31,333 bases of DNA, taken from NCBI GenBank assembly GCA_930980675.1, contig CAKNIU010000012.1:1-31333 (forward strand), given 5' to 3'. Origin of the DNA: an uncultured Clostridium sp. Its GTDB lineage: Bacteria > Bacillota_A > Clostridia > TANB77 > CAG-508. The stretch's first letter is position 1. Each line of letters starts with the position of its first letter. Shown one piece after another: positions 24,729-31,333 of the stretch. A program made the position numbers and the translations under genes. The notes beneath the pieces are model-generated. The model did no database searches. It was given only the letters and a program-made list of their open reading frames with translations, and was not told the DNA's origin.

Positions 24729-25982
24729 CTAAAATCTAATATTAGGTTTCATCCCGCTTTCTAAAAAATCTATTTTTCTTAAATTATAAAATAATTCATT
24801 TAGATATGCTAAAATTGTAATATTATCATAGCATAGTAAAGCTAAATCACAAAGGTATAATTCTATAACGCTTTCATTATTTCTATGTTTATCATAGAAA
24901 TATATTTTTTGAGTACTACTGTTAAAGTCATATGTATAATGTGCAATTGCATTACGTACATTTCTATTTATATTTATGCACTTACTAAATGGTTCTTCAG
25001 GTATTAAAGCTTTCAATCTTTGTGATTTTCCAAGATTGTTATAAGAATTAAAATTTGAAACATTAGATTCATCAGAAAAAATATTAAAATTTCCTCTAAT
25101 AAAAATATTATTTAGTCCTATAGCAATAGTTAGCATATCTAATAATAATTCATAAGTATCCTTATAAAAATTAATCATATTCTCAAAGCTTATAGTTGCA
25201 ATTCCATAATTTTCTTTATTGAATTTTTCACGCAAATTTCCCAATGAAACAGTTACTATTGGTATATATTTTTCAAAATCATCTATCCATCTTGAATATA
25301 TTTTTATTATTCTTTTTAGTTCAAAATCAAATTTTCTATTATTTTTTAGAAAATTCACAAATTCTTTTACTTCAGCAATAGTTTCCTTTCCCATAATTTT
25401 GCTAGAATACCCCAAAAAATTTTTAAGACTATTAGGTGCTAATATCTTATTCATTCCAATAATACTTGACTGGTGTAAAGCCATTGCTGCATCTAGCTTA
25501 TTATTTACTGTGTAATGTGATGAAAACTTTAAAATTGGCTCTTGTATTAAATCTATTCTATTACCAAAATATAAATCATAGAGAGATTTTAATAAATTCC
25601 AATTATTTACTTTAAAAAATATAAAATCTCTTATTGATTTCATAACATGTATATAATCTTGTTGTGTTTTAAACAATCTCATTATATCCATAAATGGACT
25701 AAATCCGTCAGAATACATGGATTCAAATGATATATATTTTTGAATTTTTCTATGTGGAAGCTCTACGGATAAATCTATATAATATTCAGGTTCTACTTCT
25801 TCTATTTGCATAGCATTATTTAATTTCAAAGTATAATCTGAGCTAACTTTTCTAAGTCCATTAATATTAACATTACAATTTGGACAACAAAAACTAAATG
25901 GAATATCAAATTCTCCCATTTGAAATCTTAAAAGTATATTTGTTTTACAAAAATTACATTTTATATATATTCTATTTATCAT
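24729..25982 (-). CDS. Zinc-ribbon/HEPN-like protein, candidate defence gene
   Basis: I do not recognise a named family for this 417-aa protein. An N-terminal zinc ribbon is visible (C9-x2-C12 ... C33-x2-C36). The long middle is helical. Near the C-terminus, NVRNAIAHYTYDF contains R343-x4-H348, the R-polar-x3-H signature of HEPN ribonuclease domains, in a helical context rich in Leu, Tyr and Asn. HEPN domains are common RNases in abortive-infection and toxin systems, and OLD and RloAB genes follow, so a role in phage defence is plausible. Against this, R-x4-6-H also occurs in non-defensive HEPN proteins. The start is ATG with GGAGG 8 nt upstream and TATAAT at 26008-26013. Confidence 0.75.
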   Translation of the reverse strand: MINRIYIKCNFCKTNILLRFQMGEFDIPFSFCCPNCNVNINGLRKVSSDYTLKLNNAMQIEEVEPEYYIDLSVELPHRKIQKYISFESMYSDGFSPFMDIMRLFKTQQDYIHVMKSIRDFIFFKVNNWNLLKSLYDLYFGNRIDLIQEPILKFSSHYTVNNKLDAAMALHQSSIIGMNKILAPNSLKNFLGYSSKIMGKETIAEVKEFVNFLKNNRKFDFELKRIIKIYSRWIDDFEKYIPIVTVSLGNLREKFNKENYGIATISFENMINFYKDTYELLLDMLTIAIGLNNIFIRGNFNIFSDESNVSNFNSYNNLGKSQRLKALIPEEPFSKCININRNVRNAIAHYTYDFNSSTQKIYFYDKHRNNESVIELYLCDLALLCYDNITILAYLNELFYNLRKIDFLESGMKPNIRF

Positions 25983-26031
25983 AATTGTGTTCCTCCATAT
26001 TTATTTTATTATACCTTATTTTCAATAATAA

Positions 26032-26106
26032 TTCTACATATATCCTATTAAAAATGTCTATAAAACTGACATGACGCCTGTAGAAGAATTACTTAATCAA
26101 CAATAA
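26032..26106 (+). pseudogene. C-terminal remnant of an unknown plus-strand gene
   Basis: A plus-strand frame reads ...IKNVYKTDMTPVEELLNQQ-stop, directly before a bidirectional terminator. It opens after tandem in-frame stops and lacks a Shine-Dalgarno. It looks like the tail of a lost gene whose body was replaced by the divergent HEPN-like gene. I cannot name the parent family. Confidence 0.3.
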
Positions 26107-26110
26107 ATAA

Positions 26111-26142
26111 CTAAAAAAGCAGAAGATTTTTTCTGCTTTTTT
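26111..26142 (-). terminator. Bidirectional terminator after the OLD gene
   Basis: AAAAAAGCAGAA (26113-26124) and TTCTGCTTTTTT (26131-26142) form a 12-bp stem with a 6-nt loop. A/T tails on both sides let it work both ways. It lies right after the OLD stop on the minus strand and right after the plus-strand remnant. Confidence 0.85.
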
Positions 26143-26145
26143 AGT

Positions 26146-28065
26146 TTATAACCTTTTCAAAAAGTCCAATAATCTATCTAATTTTTCTTGATTGAATTCA
26201 TTGTCAACATCTTCACTATCATATAATTTATATATATCTTCTTCTACCATTTTTGAATGTGTAAGATTCTTAAAAATATTCTCTATTTCCGCATCTTCAA
26301 TAAAAATATTATTCTCTTGTAATTTATTAATACAATCTTTTATCGTAAATTTATTATTTTCATATTCAAAAATAAAGTCCTCATATTCTTCAATATTTTT
26401 TGATTTATAAAATTTTTCTTCACTATATTTAAGCAATTCATTTCTTAAGTTTGATATAAATTTCTGTATTTCATTATCTTTAATCTGAGTTATATACTGC
26501 AAATTAGCTAAATTTAAATTACTAATATCTCCTTCATATTTTTTCTCATACTGTTTTAATTTTTCAGTTTTATTATCTCTCAATAAATAATCAAAGTCAG
26601 CAATCATATACACTTTAACATTTATTTTTTGAGCAATTTGAATATACTTTTTAAAATTATTTTTACCATTTACACTAATTATTGAAATATTATTATCATC
26701 AAATTTTCCATCCAAATAATTTAAATTTAAAAATTCTAATAATAGTTTTTCTTTTCCTTCACATAGAATAATTTTATCCGCAAAAAATATTTCTTTATTG
26801 TCATTTCTTAGTATCACCTCTCTACACTGATCTAAATTAATTTCATGCGCAACACTTCCAATTTTATTATCCTTAGTAATTTTTATAATCTTTGAATTTT
26901 TATTTTTTAATTCTATAAACTCTTCTGCATGAGTTACAATTATTGCTTGATTTTCTCCTGCATCTAAGAATTCATTAACTCGATTTGAGATCATTCGTTT
27001 TCCATGTGGATGCAAGTACAGCTCTGGCTCTTCCAAGCATAATAATGCATTTTTTACTTTAGATATATTTTTAACATAATATGTATATAAACCAATAATT
27101 ATCGCACTTTGTATTCCAGCTCCCTTAAGCGAAATATCAGACATAAATCCATCATCAACAAATATTTTTGTGTTTTTATATAGTTCTGATTTTTTTCCTT
27201 CCAAAAATCTAAAATACAATTCCGTATTTGGAAATGCAATTTTTAAAGTTCCCATATTTATTTCTTTTGTTACTTCGCTAAATATATCATTTGATACCTC
27301 TGTAACTTTACTTGATACATCCTCATATTCTTTCCACTTCTCCTTCGATACACTTTTAGTAAGAGCCTTCATCATCTTTCCATACCAAGACCATTGACTT
27401 AATGATAGTTGTTGAGAAGGTTCTCTAAAAGCTGGAATAATAGCACTTTGTAATAATATATTTCTTAATTGTCCGTTAAAAAATACAGTCCATTTTTTTA
27501 ATACTTCATTATATACTAAAAATTTCAAGTCTTTTTCAATAGTTTCTCCACTAATTTTAGCTGTAAAAAGAAAAGCAAACTTATTTTTATTTCCTACCTT
27601 TTGAACAAATTCATCTTTAAAATTATTATTTTTAAAATATAAATTTGACCATCTTTCTTTTTTATCTTCTTTTTCTCTATCATAGTAATCAGAAGTATTA
27701 TAAAGAATTTCTTTATTTTTTATAATATCATCTTCTTCATATAAATTATCTATATATTTGCCATAAAATTTATTACTTTTTACTTCTTCAACATCTATTT
27801 TTTCATTATCATTTTTTTGAAGTTCACAGAAAATCATTATATTATTAGCAGATTCTGAATTATTAGAATAGAAATCATTCTCCGTTATGTTATTATATTT
27901 AGCATATGTTGGAGAGCTCTCTCCTAAAACTATGTCTATTGCTTTTATAATATTGCTTTTGCCCGAATTATTTTTTCCAACTATAACATTTTTTCCTGAA
28001 TTAAAACTTAATGTTAAATCTTTTATTGAACGATAATTTTTTATTATAACTCTACTAATATACAT
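26146..28065 (-). CDS. OLD-family ATP-dependent nuclease
   Basis: This 639-aa OLD (overcoming lysogenization defect) family protein has an ABC-type ATPase domain plus a C-terminal TOPRIM nuclease domain. Walker A GKNNSGKS is at 30-37, a degenerate signature is LKGAGIQSA, Walker B is LCLEEPELYLHP (E345, E346) and the H-loop is IVTHAEE. The TOPRIM acidic residues are E436 in ILCEGKE and D490/D492 in IADFDYL. OLD proteins are nucleases used in phage defence, alone (class 1) or with a UvrD-type helicase (class 2, Gabija). No helicase is adjacent, so class 1 fits. The start is ATG with AAGGAG 7 nt upstream. It is separated from rloB by a terminator and has a terminator of its own. Confidence 0.88.
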   Translation of the reverse strand: MYISRVIIKNYRSIKDLTLSFNSGKNVIVGKNNSGKSNIIKAIDIVLGESSPTYAKYNNITENDFYSNNSESANNIMIFCELQKNDNEKIDVEEVKSNKFYGKYIDNLYEEDDIIKNKEILYNTSDYYDREKEDKKERWSNLYFKNNNFKDEFVQKVGNKNKFAFLFTAKISGETIEKDLKFLVYNEVLKKWTVFFNGQLRNILLQSAIIPAFREPSQQLSLSQWSWYGKMMKALTKSVSKEKWKEYEDVSSKVTEVSNDIFSEVTKEINMGTLKIAFPNTELYFRFLEGKKSELYKNTKIFVDDGFMSDISLKGAGIQSAIIIGLYTYYVKNISKVKNALLCLEEPELYLHPHGKRMISNRVNEFLDAGENQAIIVTHAEEFIELKNKNSKIIKITKDNKIGSVAHEINLDQCREVILRNDNKEIFFADKIILCEGKEKLLLEFLNLNYLDGKFDDNNISIISVNGKNNFKKYIQIAQKINVKVYMIADFDYLLRDNKTEKLKQYEKKYEGDISNLNLANLQYITQIKDNEIQKFISNLRNELLKYSEEKFYKSKNIEEYEDFIFEYENNKFTIKDCINKLQENNIFIEDAEIENIFKNLTHSKMVEEDIYKLYDSEDVDNEFNQEKLDRLLDFLKRL

Positions 28066-28082
28066 ATTCTTCTCCTTTTCAC

Positions 28083-28132
28083 AAAAAGCAAAATAATTCT
28101 GTAATTTTTAATTACTCTCATACTTTGCTTTT
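28083..28132 (-). terminator. Nested terminator after rloB
   Basis: An outer 9-bp stem AAAAGCAAA/TTTGCTTTT (28084-28092 with 28124-28132) encloses an inner stem GTAATT/AATTAC (28101-28106 with 28110-28115). On the minus strand it ends in a T-run just upstream of the OLD ribosome binding site, so the RloAB and OLD transcripts are probably separate. Confidence 0.65.
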
Positions 28133-28143
28133 CTTCTGTAAAT

Positions 28144-28788
28144 TTATTCTAAATATTCTTTTAATCCATCCACTATTTTATAAACTTTAGTCATTGGATT
28201 TTTTCGTGATGCTTGTCCATCTTTATTTAATTCTTCCATATATTCGCAATTCTTTATTGCAGTATGTAACTTTCCTTCACTTGTAACTTTTTCAAATATA
28301 TTTGTATCGTTTTTAGTATAATCACCTAAATCTTTTTTCTGAAATTCTCTACTTAATTCTTGTAATACATTGTCTTTTGAAATATATCTGCTTACTTGCT
28401 TAAAATGTGATAATAACCACAATTCAAAATTAGGATTAGACCAAGCCACATTATAATCACAGGTTTTAATTGCTTTATCAAATTGTTCATCTGAGTAATC
28501 ATCTTTATCAAATACAACCCAAACTTGTCCATATCTTTTATTTGAATAGTTTACAAATTTATCTGTATATTTTACTAAAGCTGTGGTATTTTCACCTGTT
28601 CCTTTTATTTCAATATTAGGAATTAATACATCAACTTTGCTTCCGTACTTTTCATTTATCTTTTTCTTTAATCCATTAAAATAATTTGGTTCAGTTTGCT
28701 TCCCTTCACATACAATTAAGTAATTAGCTGGTGCAAGCCTCTTACTTTTTAATCTGTCTTTTCTTGATATATTTTTATTATTCTTCAT
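28144..28788 (-). CDS. RloB-family TOPRIM-like protein
   Basis: This 214-aa RloB-family protein is the usual partner of an RloA-type ATPase. A TOPRIM-like core is visible: E28 in LIVCEGKQTEPNYFNGL, D94 and D96 in VVFDKDDYSDE, and the family hallmark SNPNFELWLLSHF at 117-129. NPMTKVYKIVDGL near the end is also typical. RloA/RloB were first noted near restriction-modification genes, and the AbiL abortive-infection system has the same ATPase plus RloB-like layout (from memory). The start ATG lies inside the end of the ATPase gene (11-bp overlap), so the two are translationally coupled. A basic N-terminus (NNKNISRKDRLKSKR) may bind nucleic acid. No restriction-modification gene is in the window. 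Confidence 0.87.
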   Translation of the reverse strand: MKNNKNISRKDRLKSKRLAPANYLIVCEGKQTEPNYFNGLKKKINEKYGSKVDVLIPNIEIKGTGENTTALVKYTDKFVNYSNKRYGQVWVVFDKDDYSDEQFDKAIKTCDYNVAWSNPNFELWLLSHFKQVSRYISKDNVLQELSREFQKKDLGDYTKNDTNIFEKVTSEGKLHTAIKNCEYMEELNKDGQASRKNPMTKVYKIVDGLKEYLE

Positions 28789-30010
28789 GTATTATATCAA
28801 ATTCTTCCAATACTGGAATAGCACCATATCTTCCAGTTAAATAATCTTTATTGTATGTTGCATCATTTCTTACTTTTTTACCTGCATTTTTATCATCTTC
28901 TAATATATAGTCAGACAATGCATATATTTCTGATATGCCATCTTTATCTTTTTCTGCAAACCATATTTCATCTCTTCTAAATGTTTCTTTATTTAAGTTT
29001 ACCGTATCATGTGTTGAATATATTAACTGTCCATTTCCTATATTAGTCTGACTATTATGGAATAAGTTAATAATATATCTAGTTAATAGTGGATGTAATT
29101 TTGCATCTAATTCATCAACAAATAATACCATTCCATTTTTTAATGCATCCATAAAGAAATCAAATAAGTGAAACATTTTTCTCGTACCATTAGATTCTAA
29201 ATAAAATGGTAATGCTTTTAACTCTCCATTTTCTCCTCTGTGAAGAACTTCAATATCTATAATACCATTATTACTTTTAACAGCTTCTAATGAATCTGGA
29301 GTAGTTTTTATTCCTTCAATACCAGAATCAATTGTCTTTATAAATTTTAATAGTTCTTTTTTATAATTTTCATCACTTAGTATTTTTAATGAAACTCTGT
29401 TATTAATAAATCTTTCAAAATTTGGATTACCTAAATCTAAATACATACTATTCACAAACCAGTCATATACATTACTGAAATCTTCATTATTTCTATCTAT
29501 TTTGCTATATATATTTAAGAATAATGTTCTTTCATCTATATTCACTAAATCTGAAATTTTATTAGGTTTCATTGATACATTATTATTTTCTCTTTCGAAA
29601 ATAGCATAAAATTTATTTACTCTTTTCTCAAATAACCACTCTGAAATAATTGTATCCTTTAAAACTTCAAAACCATATTTATATATTTTATTATTTTTAG
29701 CTAATATTTCTACTTCTAAAGCAATTGGGTCATTATTTATCATAAAACTATAAATATTTTCTTCATCTATTGGAGAATTCTTTTTAGAGTCATCACTTAC
29801 TAATATTCTTTTTTTCATATAATCAAAAGCCTGTAACACATTAGTTTTTCCACTAGCATTGGCACCATAAATTGCAGATACTTTCAAATATTCACCATTT
29901 TCTGTTTTAGCCACATTATATTCATGTTCTTTTAATGATGTTGCTTCCATATCTAAACAATTTTCATTTTTAAAAGATTTGAAATTTTTAAAACTAAATC
30001 TTATTAACAT
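28778..30010 (-). CDS. RloA-type AAA ATPase (AbiL-like pair)
   Basis: This 410-aa ATPase of the AAA15/AAA21 (ABC-like) kind opens with MLIRFSFKNFKSFKNE, the standard N-terminus of this group. Walker A GANASGKT is at 49-56, a SNGTRKMF-type signature is present, Walker B is MVLFVDELDAKLHP (D299, E300) and the H-loop is YSTHDT. It probably senses infection or DNA ends and controls its partner RloB, which overlaps it by 11 bp downstream. The C-terminal YLTGRYGAIP motif is also seen in this family. The start is ATG with AAAGGAGG 8 nt upstream, and a strong promoter lies just before. PARIS is a similar ATPase system but pairs with a DUF4435 protein, not RloB. Confidence 0.88.
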   Translation of the reverse strand: MLIRFSFKNFKSFKNENCLDMEATSLKEHEYNVAKTENGEYLKVSAIYGANASGKTNVLQAFDYMKKRILVSDDSKKNSPIDEENIYSFMINNDPIALEVEILAKNNKIYKYGFEVLKDTIISEWLFEKRVNKFYAIFERENNNVSMKPNKISDLVNIDERTLFLNIYSKIDRNNEDFSNVYDWFVNSMYLDLGNPNFERFINNRVSLKILSDENYKKELLKFIKTIDSGIEGIKTTPDSLEAVKSNNGIIDIEVLHRGENGELKALPFYLESNGTRKMFHLFDFFMDALKNGMVLFVDELDAKLHPLLTRYIINLFHNSQTNIGNGQLIYSTHDTVNLNKETFRRDEIWFAEKDKDGISEIYALSDYILEDDKNAGKKVRNDATYNKDYLTGRYGAIPVLEEFDIIHEE

Positions 30011-30035
30011 TTTAAAATCCTCCTTTTCTTTATAT

Positions 30036-30064
30036 ATTATATGCTAAAATTAAAAAAATATCAA
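30036..30064 (-). promoter_or_regulatory. Strong sigma-A promoter of the RloAB operon
   Basis: On the minus strand TTGATA (30059-30064) and a perfect TATAAT (30036-30041) are separated by exactly 17 bp. The -10 lies 25 bp before the ATPase ATG. The -35 is made of bases in one arm of the upstream gene's terminator stem. Confidence 0.7.
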
Positions 30065-30103
30065 CATTTTTGAGATATTTTCTCAGATTTTATTGATATT
30101 TTT
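30054..30103 (-). terminator. Two-tier terminator after the ASCH gene
   Basis: The outer 11-bp stem AAAAATATCAA/TTGATATTTTT (30054-30064 with 30093-30103) encloses an inner stem TGAGA/TCTCA (30071-30075 with 30081-30085). On the minus strand it ends in seven T. It lies 5 bp after the ASCH stop and overlaps the RloAB promoter. Confidence 0.75.
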
Positions 30104-30108
30104 GTTTT

Positions 30109-30492
30109 TTACATGTTATATTCCCATAAGCTTAAATGACCTTTTGCATCTATTGGATTTTCAAATACTTCAACATCTGAAACTTGCCATCCATAGTTTT
30201 CTTGAAAAGAACTTTTAGTATAAATATCACTATTTTCTTTTAACAATAGTTCTTTGAATTCTGGAGACATCTTTATACAATCTACTAATTTTACTTTCCC
30301 TAAAATTTTTCCATATGGTAGTTCTTCTGGAAGATATTTTTCTAATCTTTTCATTGCTTCTTTATCTATGCCTTTACCTGCATGTATTAATAAATCTCCT
30401 CTATATTTTGTTTGCCAACTTCTAAATTCAAACCTTTTATCACCTTGCATTATTAAAGTTGCCCATGGTTGTTTAATTGTTAAAGCTTTCAT
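30109..30492 (-). CDS. ASCH-domain protein
   Basis: This 127-aa single-domain protein has a clear ASCH (PUA-like) fold signature: ALTIKQPWATLIMQGDKRFEFRSW, then YRGDLLIHAGKG and LGKVKLVDCI, ending NPIDAKGHLSLWEY. ASCH proteins are thought to bind RNA or modified nucleosides; some bacterial members hydrolyse N4-acetylcytidine, but activity here is not shown. Stand-alone ASCH genes are common in phages and mobile regions. Its start overlaps the upstream zinc-ribbon gene by 20 bp, so the two are translated from one message. A decayed relative survives at 23163-23228. Confidence 0.88.
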   Translation of the reverse strand: MKALTIKQPWATLIMQGDKRFEFRSWQTKYRGDLLIHAGKGIDKEAMKRLEKYLPEELPYGKILGKVKLVDCIKMSPEFKELLLKENSDIYTKSSFQENYGWQVSDVEVFENPIDAKGHLSLWEYNM

Positions 30493-30739
30493 CTTTAGCT
30501 AACTCCTTTATCCTATTATTTTCCCATTCCTCATATTTATTTTTATATTCTTCTTCATCACTTGCTAATATTTCTGTACCATCATCAAAAATAATTAGGA
30601 TTTTATTAAAATCATTTCCACCAAAATGTAAATAATCTTGTCCACCATCAATATAACAATTATTACATTTGCAAAATACTAAGTTATGCGTGAATTTAGA
30701 TTCTATTGTATCATTACAGCATAAACATTTTATTTTCAT
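30473..30739 (-). CDS. Small zinc-ribbon protein, phage-type
   Basis: This 88-aa protein has a zinc-ribbon-like start: C-x2-C in KCLCCND and C-x-C-x2-C in VFCKCNNCYIDGGQDYLHFGG, followed by an acidic, helical C-terminus (DEEEYKNKYEEWENN). The C-x-C-x2-C-x-V/I-DGG-x-DYL pattern is one I recall from short phage and prophage proteins (a DUF7695-like group, from memory). No activity is known. I chose the ATG at 30739 because AGGTGA is 5 nt upstream; the GTG at 30748 overlaps that site. It overlaps the ASCH gene and follows a 30-aa open frame by 12 bp. Confidence 0.75.
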   Translation of the reverse strand: MKIKCLCCNDTIESKFTHNLVFCKCNNCYIDGGQDYLHFGGNDFNKILIIFDDGTEILASDEEEYKNKYEEWENNRIKELAKDESFNN

Positions 30740-30751
30740 ATTATTCACCTA

Positions 30752-30844
30752 TTATTCATTTTTATTAGATTTTCTATACTTTTTATTAATATAGTTATCT
30801 ATACTTAACTTCAATTTATTATATCTATCATTTATTTCTAACAT
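30752..30844 (-). CDS. Possible 30-aa small protein
   Basis: A 30-codon frame (MLEINDRYNKLKLSIDNYI then a Lys/Asn-rich tail) has ATG with CAGGAGA 5 nt upstream. It stops 2 bp before the Shine-Dalgarno of the zinc-ribbon gene. It would be a basic, helical peptide. The perfect ribosome binding site and tight operon spacing are the only support; it could be a translated leader or chance. Confidence 0.45.
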   Translation of the reverse strand: MLEINDRYNKLKLSIDNYINKKYRKSNKNE

Positions 30845-30863
30845 ATGTTCTCCTGAATCTTGT

Positions 30864-31241
30864 TTATTTTATAAAAAATTTATTTGTAAGCCTTCCTCCC
30901 CAACGAGGATTACTATATAAAATAGATTCTACTTTTATAATCTCATCTATAATAACTTTCTTAAAAGTTTGATTATATTTATTATTTTCATCACCTATTA
31001 ATTTATGATTTTCTTCATCTAAATTATCCCATGTCCATAAAAATATATTATCATGTAGCTTATGACCATATAAATTTATATCACGTTGAGTAAATGAATC
31101 TGCAAAACCAACTATTTCACTTCCATCTTTTAAAGTACATCTAGTCATCATTCCGTTAATATGACATAAATTTTCATTCGTAAGTTCCTCAATTTTAGAT
31201 ATTTCTCCATTCAATTTATAAAATATAATTTTATTATTCAT
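30864..31241 (-). CDS. Uncharacterised 125-aa protein
   Basis: I do not recognise a named family. The 125-aa product has a beta-rich middle, HINGMMTRCTLKDGSEIVGFADSF, that resembles a small SH3- or Sm-like barrel. A polar loop follows (WTWDNLDEENHKLIGDENN), and the end is RWGGRLTNKFFIK. It is soluble with no signal peptide. I chose the ATG at 31241 because AAGGAAAG precedes it; the longer frame to 31280 runs through that site and adds a basic leader. It lies 19 bp before the 30-aa frame and heads the small-gene cluster. Confidence 0.65.
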   Translation of the reverse strand: MNNKIIFYKLNGEISKIEELTNENLCHINGMMTRCTLKDGSEIVGFADSFTQRDINLYGHKLHDNIFLWTWDNLDEENHKLIGDENNKYNQTFKKVIIDEIIKVESILYSNPRWGGRLTNKFFIK

Positions 31242-31298
31242 ATATTCTTTCCTTATAATTAATATTCTCTTACGAAACATTCGTTAAATATTTTTATT

Positions 31299-31332
31299 TT
31301 AATATCCATAATCAGCTTCTAATCCATTTTGT
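31299..31332 (-). CDS. 3' end of a gene cut by the window edge
   Basis: The last bases on the minus strand read QNGLEADYGY-stop in one open frame. If real it is the C-terminus of the next gene upstream, 57 bp before the 125-aa gene. The fragment is too short to identify. Confidence 0.25.
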   Translation of the reverse strand, partial: QNGLEADYGY

Positions 31333-31333
31333 T

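Noticed and set aside
26146..30010. Gabija or PARIS assignment
   Set aside because: There is no UvrD-type helicase for Gabija, and the ATPase partner is RloB rather than the DUF4435 protein of PARIS.
31259..31309. 16-codon open frame at the right edge
   Set aside because: It has no convincing Shine-Dalgarno and is too short to support.
1..31333. CRISPR array or restriction-modification system
   Set aside because: No regularly spaced repeats and no methylase or restriction motifs were found despite the RloA/RloB genes.

Overview
The window looks like a chromosomal segment of a low-GC, endospore-type Firmicute (Clostridia-like, probably gut). The evidence is very AT-rich DNA, strong GGAGG-type ribosome binding sites with frequent GTG starts, a WalRK-type two-component pair, a RicT/YaaT homologue next to holB as in Bacillus, and three Spo0A-box-like heptamers. 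Almost every gene is on the minus strand. I found no rRNA, complete tRNA or CRISPR array.

Layout. (1) 1-5.5 kb: a core block read right to left: walR, walK, signal peptidase I, holB, ricT and a small 2[4Fe-4S] ferredoxin. It ends near a UUCG-loop terminator and a degenerate REP-like palindrome. (2) 5.75-14.0 kb: one giant gene (about 2743 aa) for a cyclic beta-1,2-glucan synthase-like protein. (3) 14.1-17.4 kb: a MITE-like element, an AlkD-type alkylation repair protein, a CoA-disulfide reductase/rhodanese fusion and a low-molecular-weight tyrosine phosphatase. (4) 17.5-19.2 kb: a lone plus-strand gene for a two-TM membrane protein, with its own promoter and terminator and clearly less AT-rich DNA, probably acquired. 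(5) 19.2-24.0 kb: MBL-fold hydrolase, SDR, an unknown 361-aa protein, Nudix hydrolase and metallophosphoesterase. The Nudix/phosphoesterase gap holds the Spo0A-box cluster, a candidate small RNA and a decayed ASCH gene tail. (6) 24.1-31.3 kb: an accessory region. It starts with a tRNA-fMet anticodon-arm fragment and an integrase-like C-terminal remnant. It continues with a HEPN/zinc-ribbon protein, a single-gene OLD nuclease, an overlapping RloA/RloB (AbiL-like) pair and a run of small phage-type genes (ASCH, zinc-ribbon, others).

How the genes fit together. Block 1 couples envelope sensing, protein export, replication and the RicT regulator in one likely transcription unit. Block 6 reads as an anti-phage defence island, with two ATPase/TOPRIM systems and a HEPN candidate, lodged at what looks like an old integration scar. 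A recurring feature is in-frame tandem repeats giving Asn/Glu-rich inserts inside otherwise ordinary proteins (HolB, the CoA-disulfide reductase fusion, the glucan synthase). All assignments come from reading motifs by eye; no database search was run.
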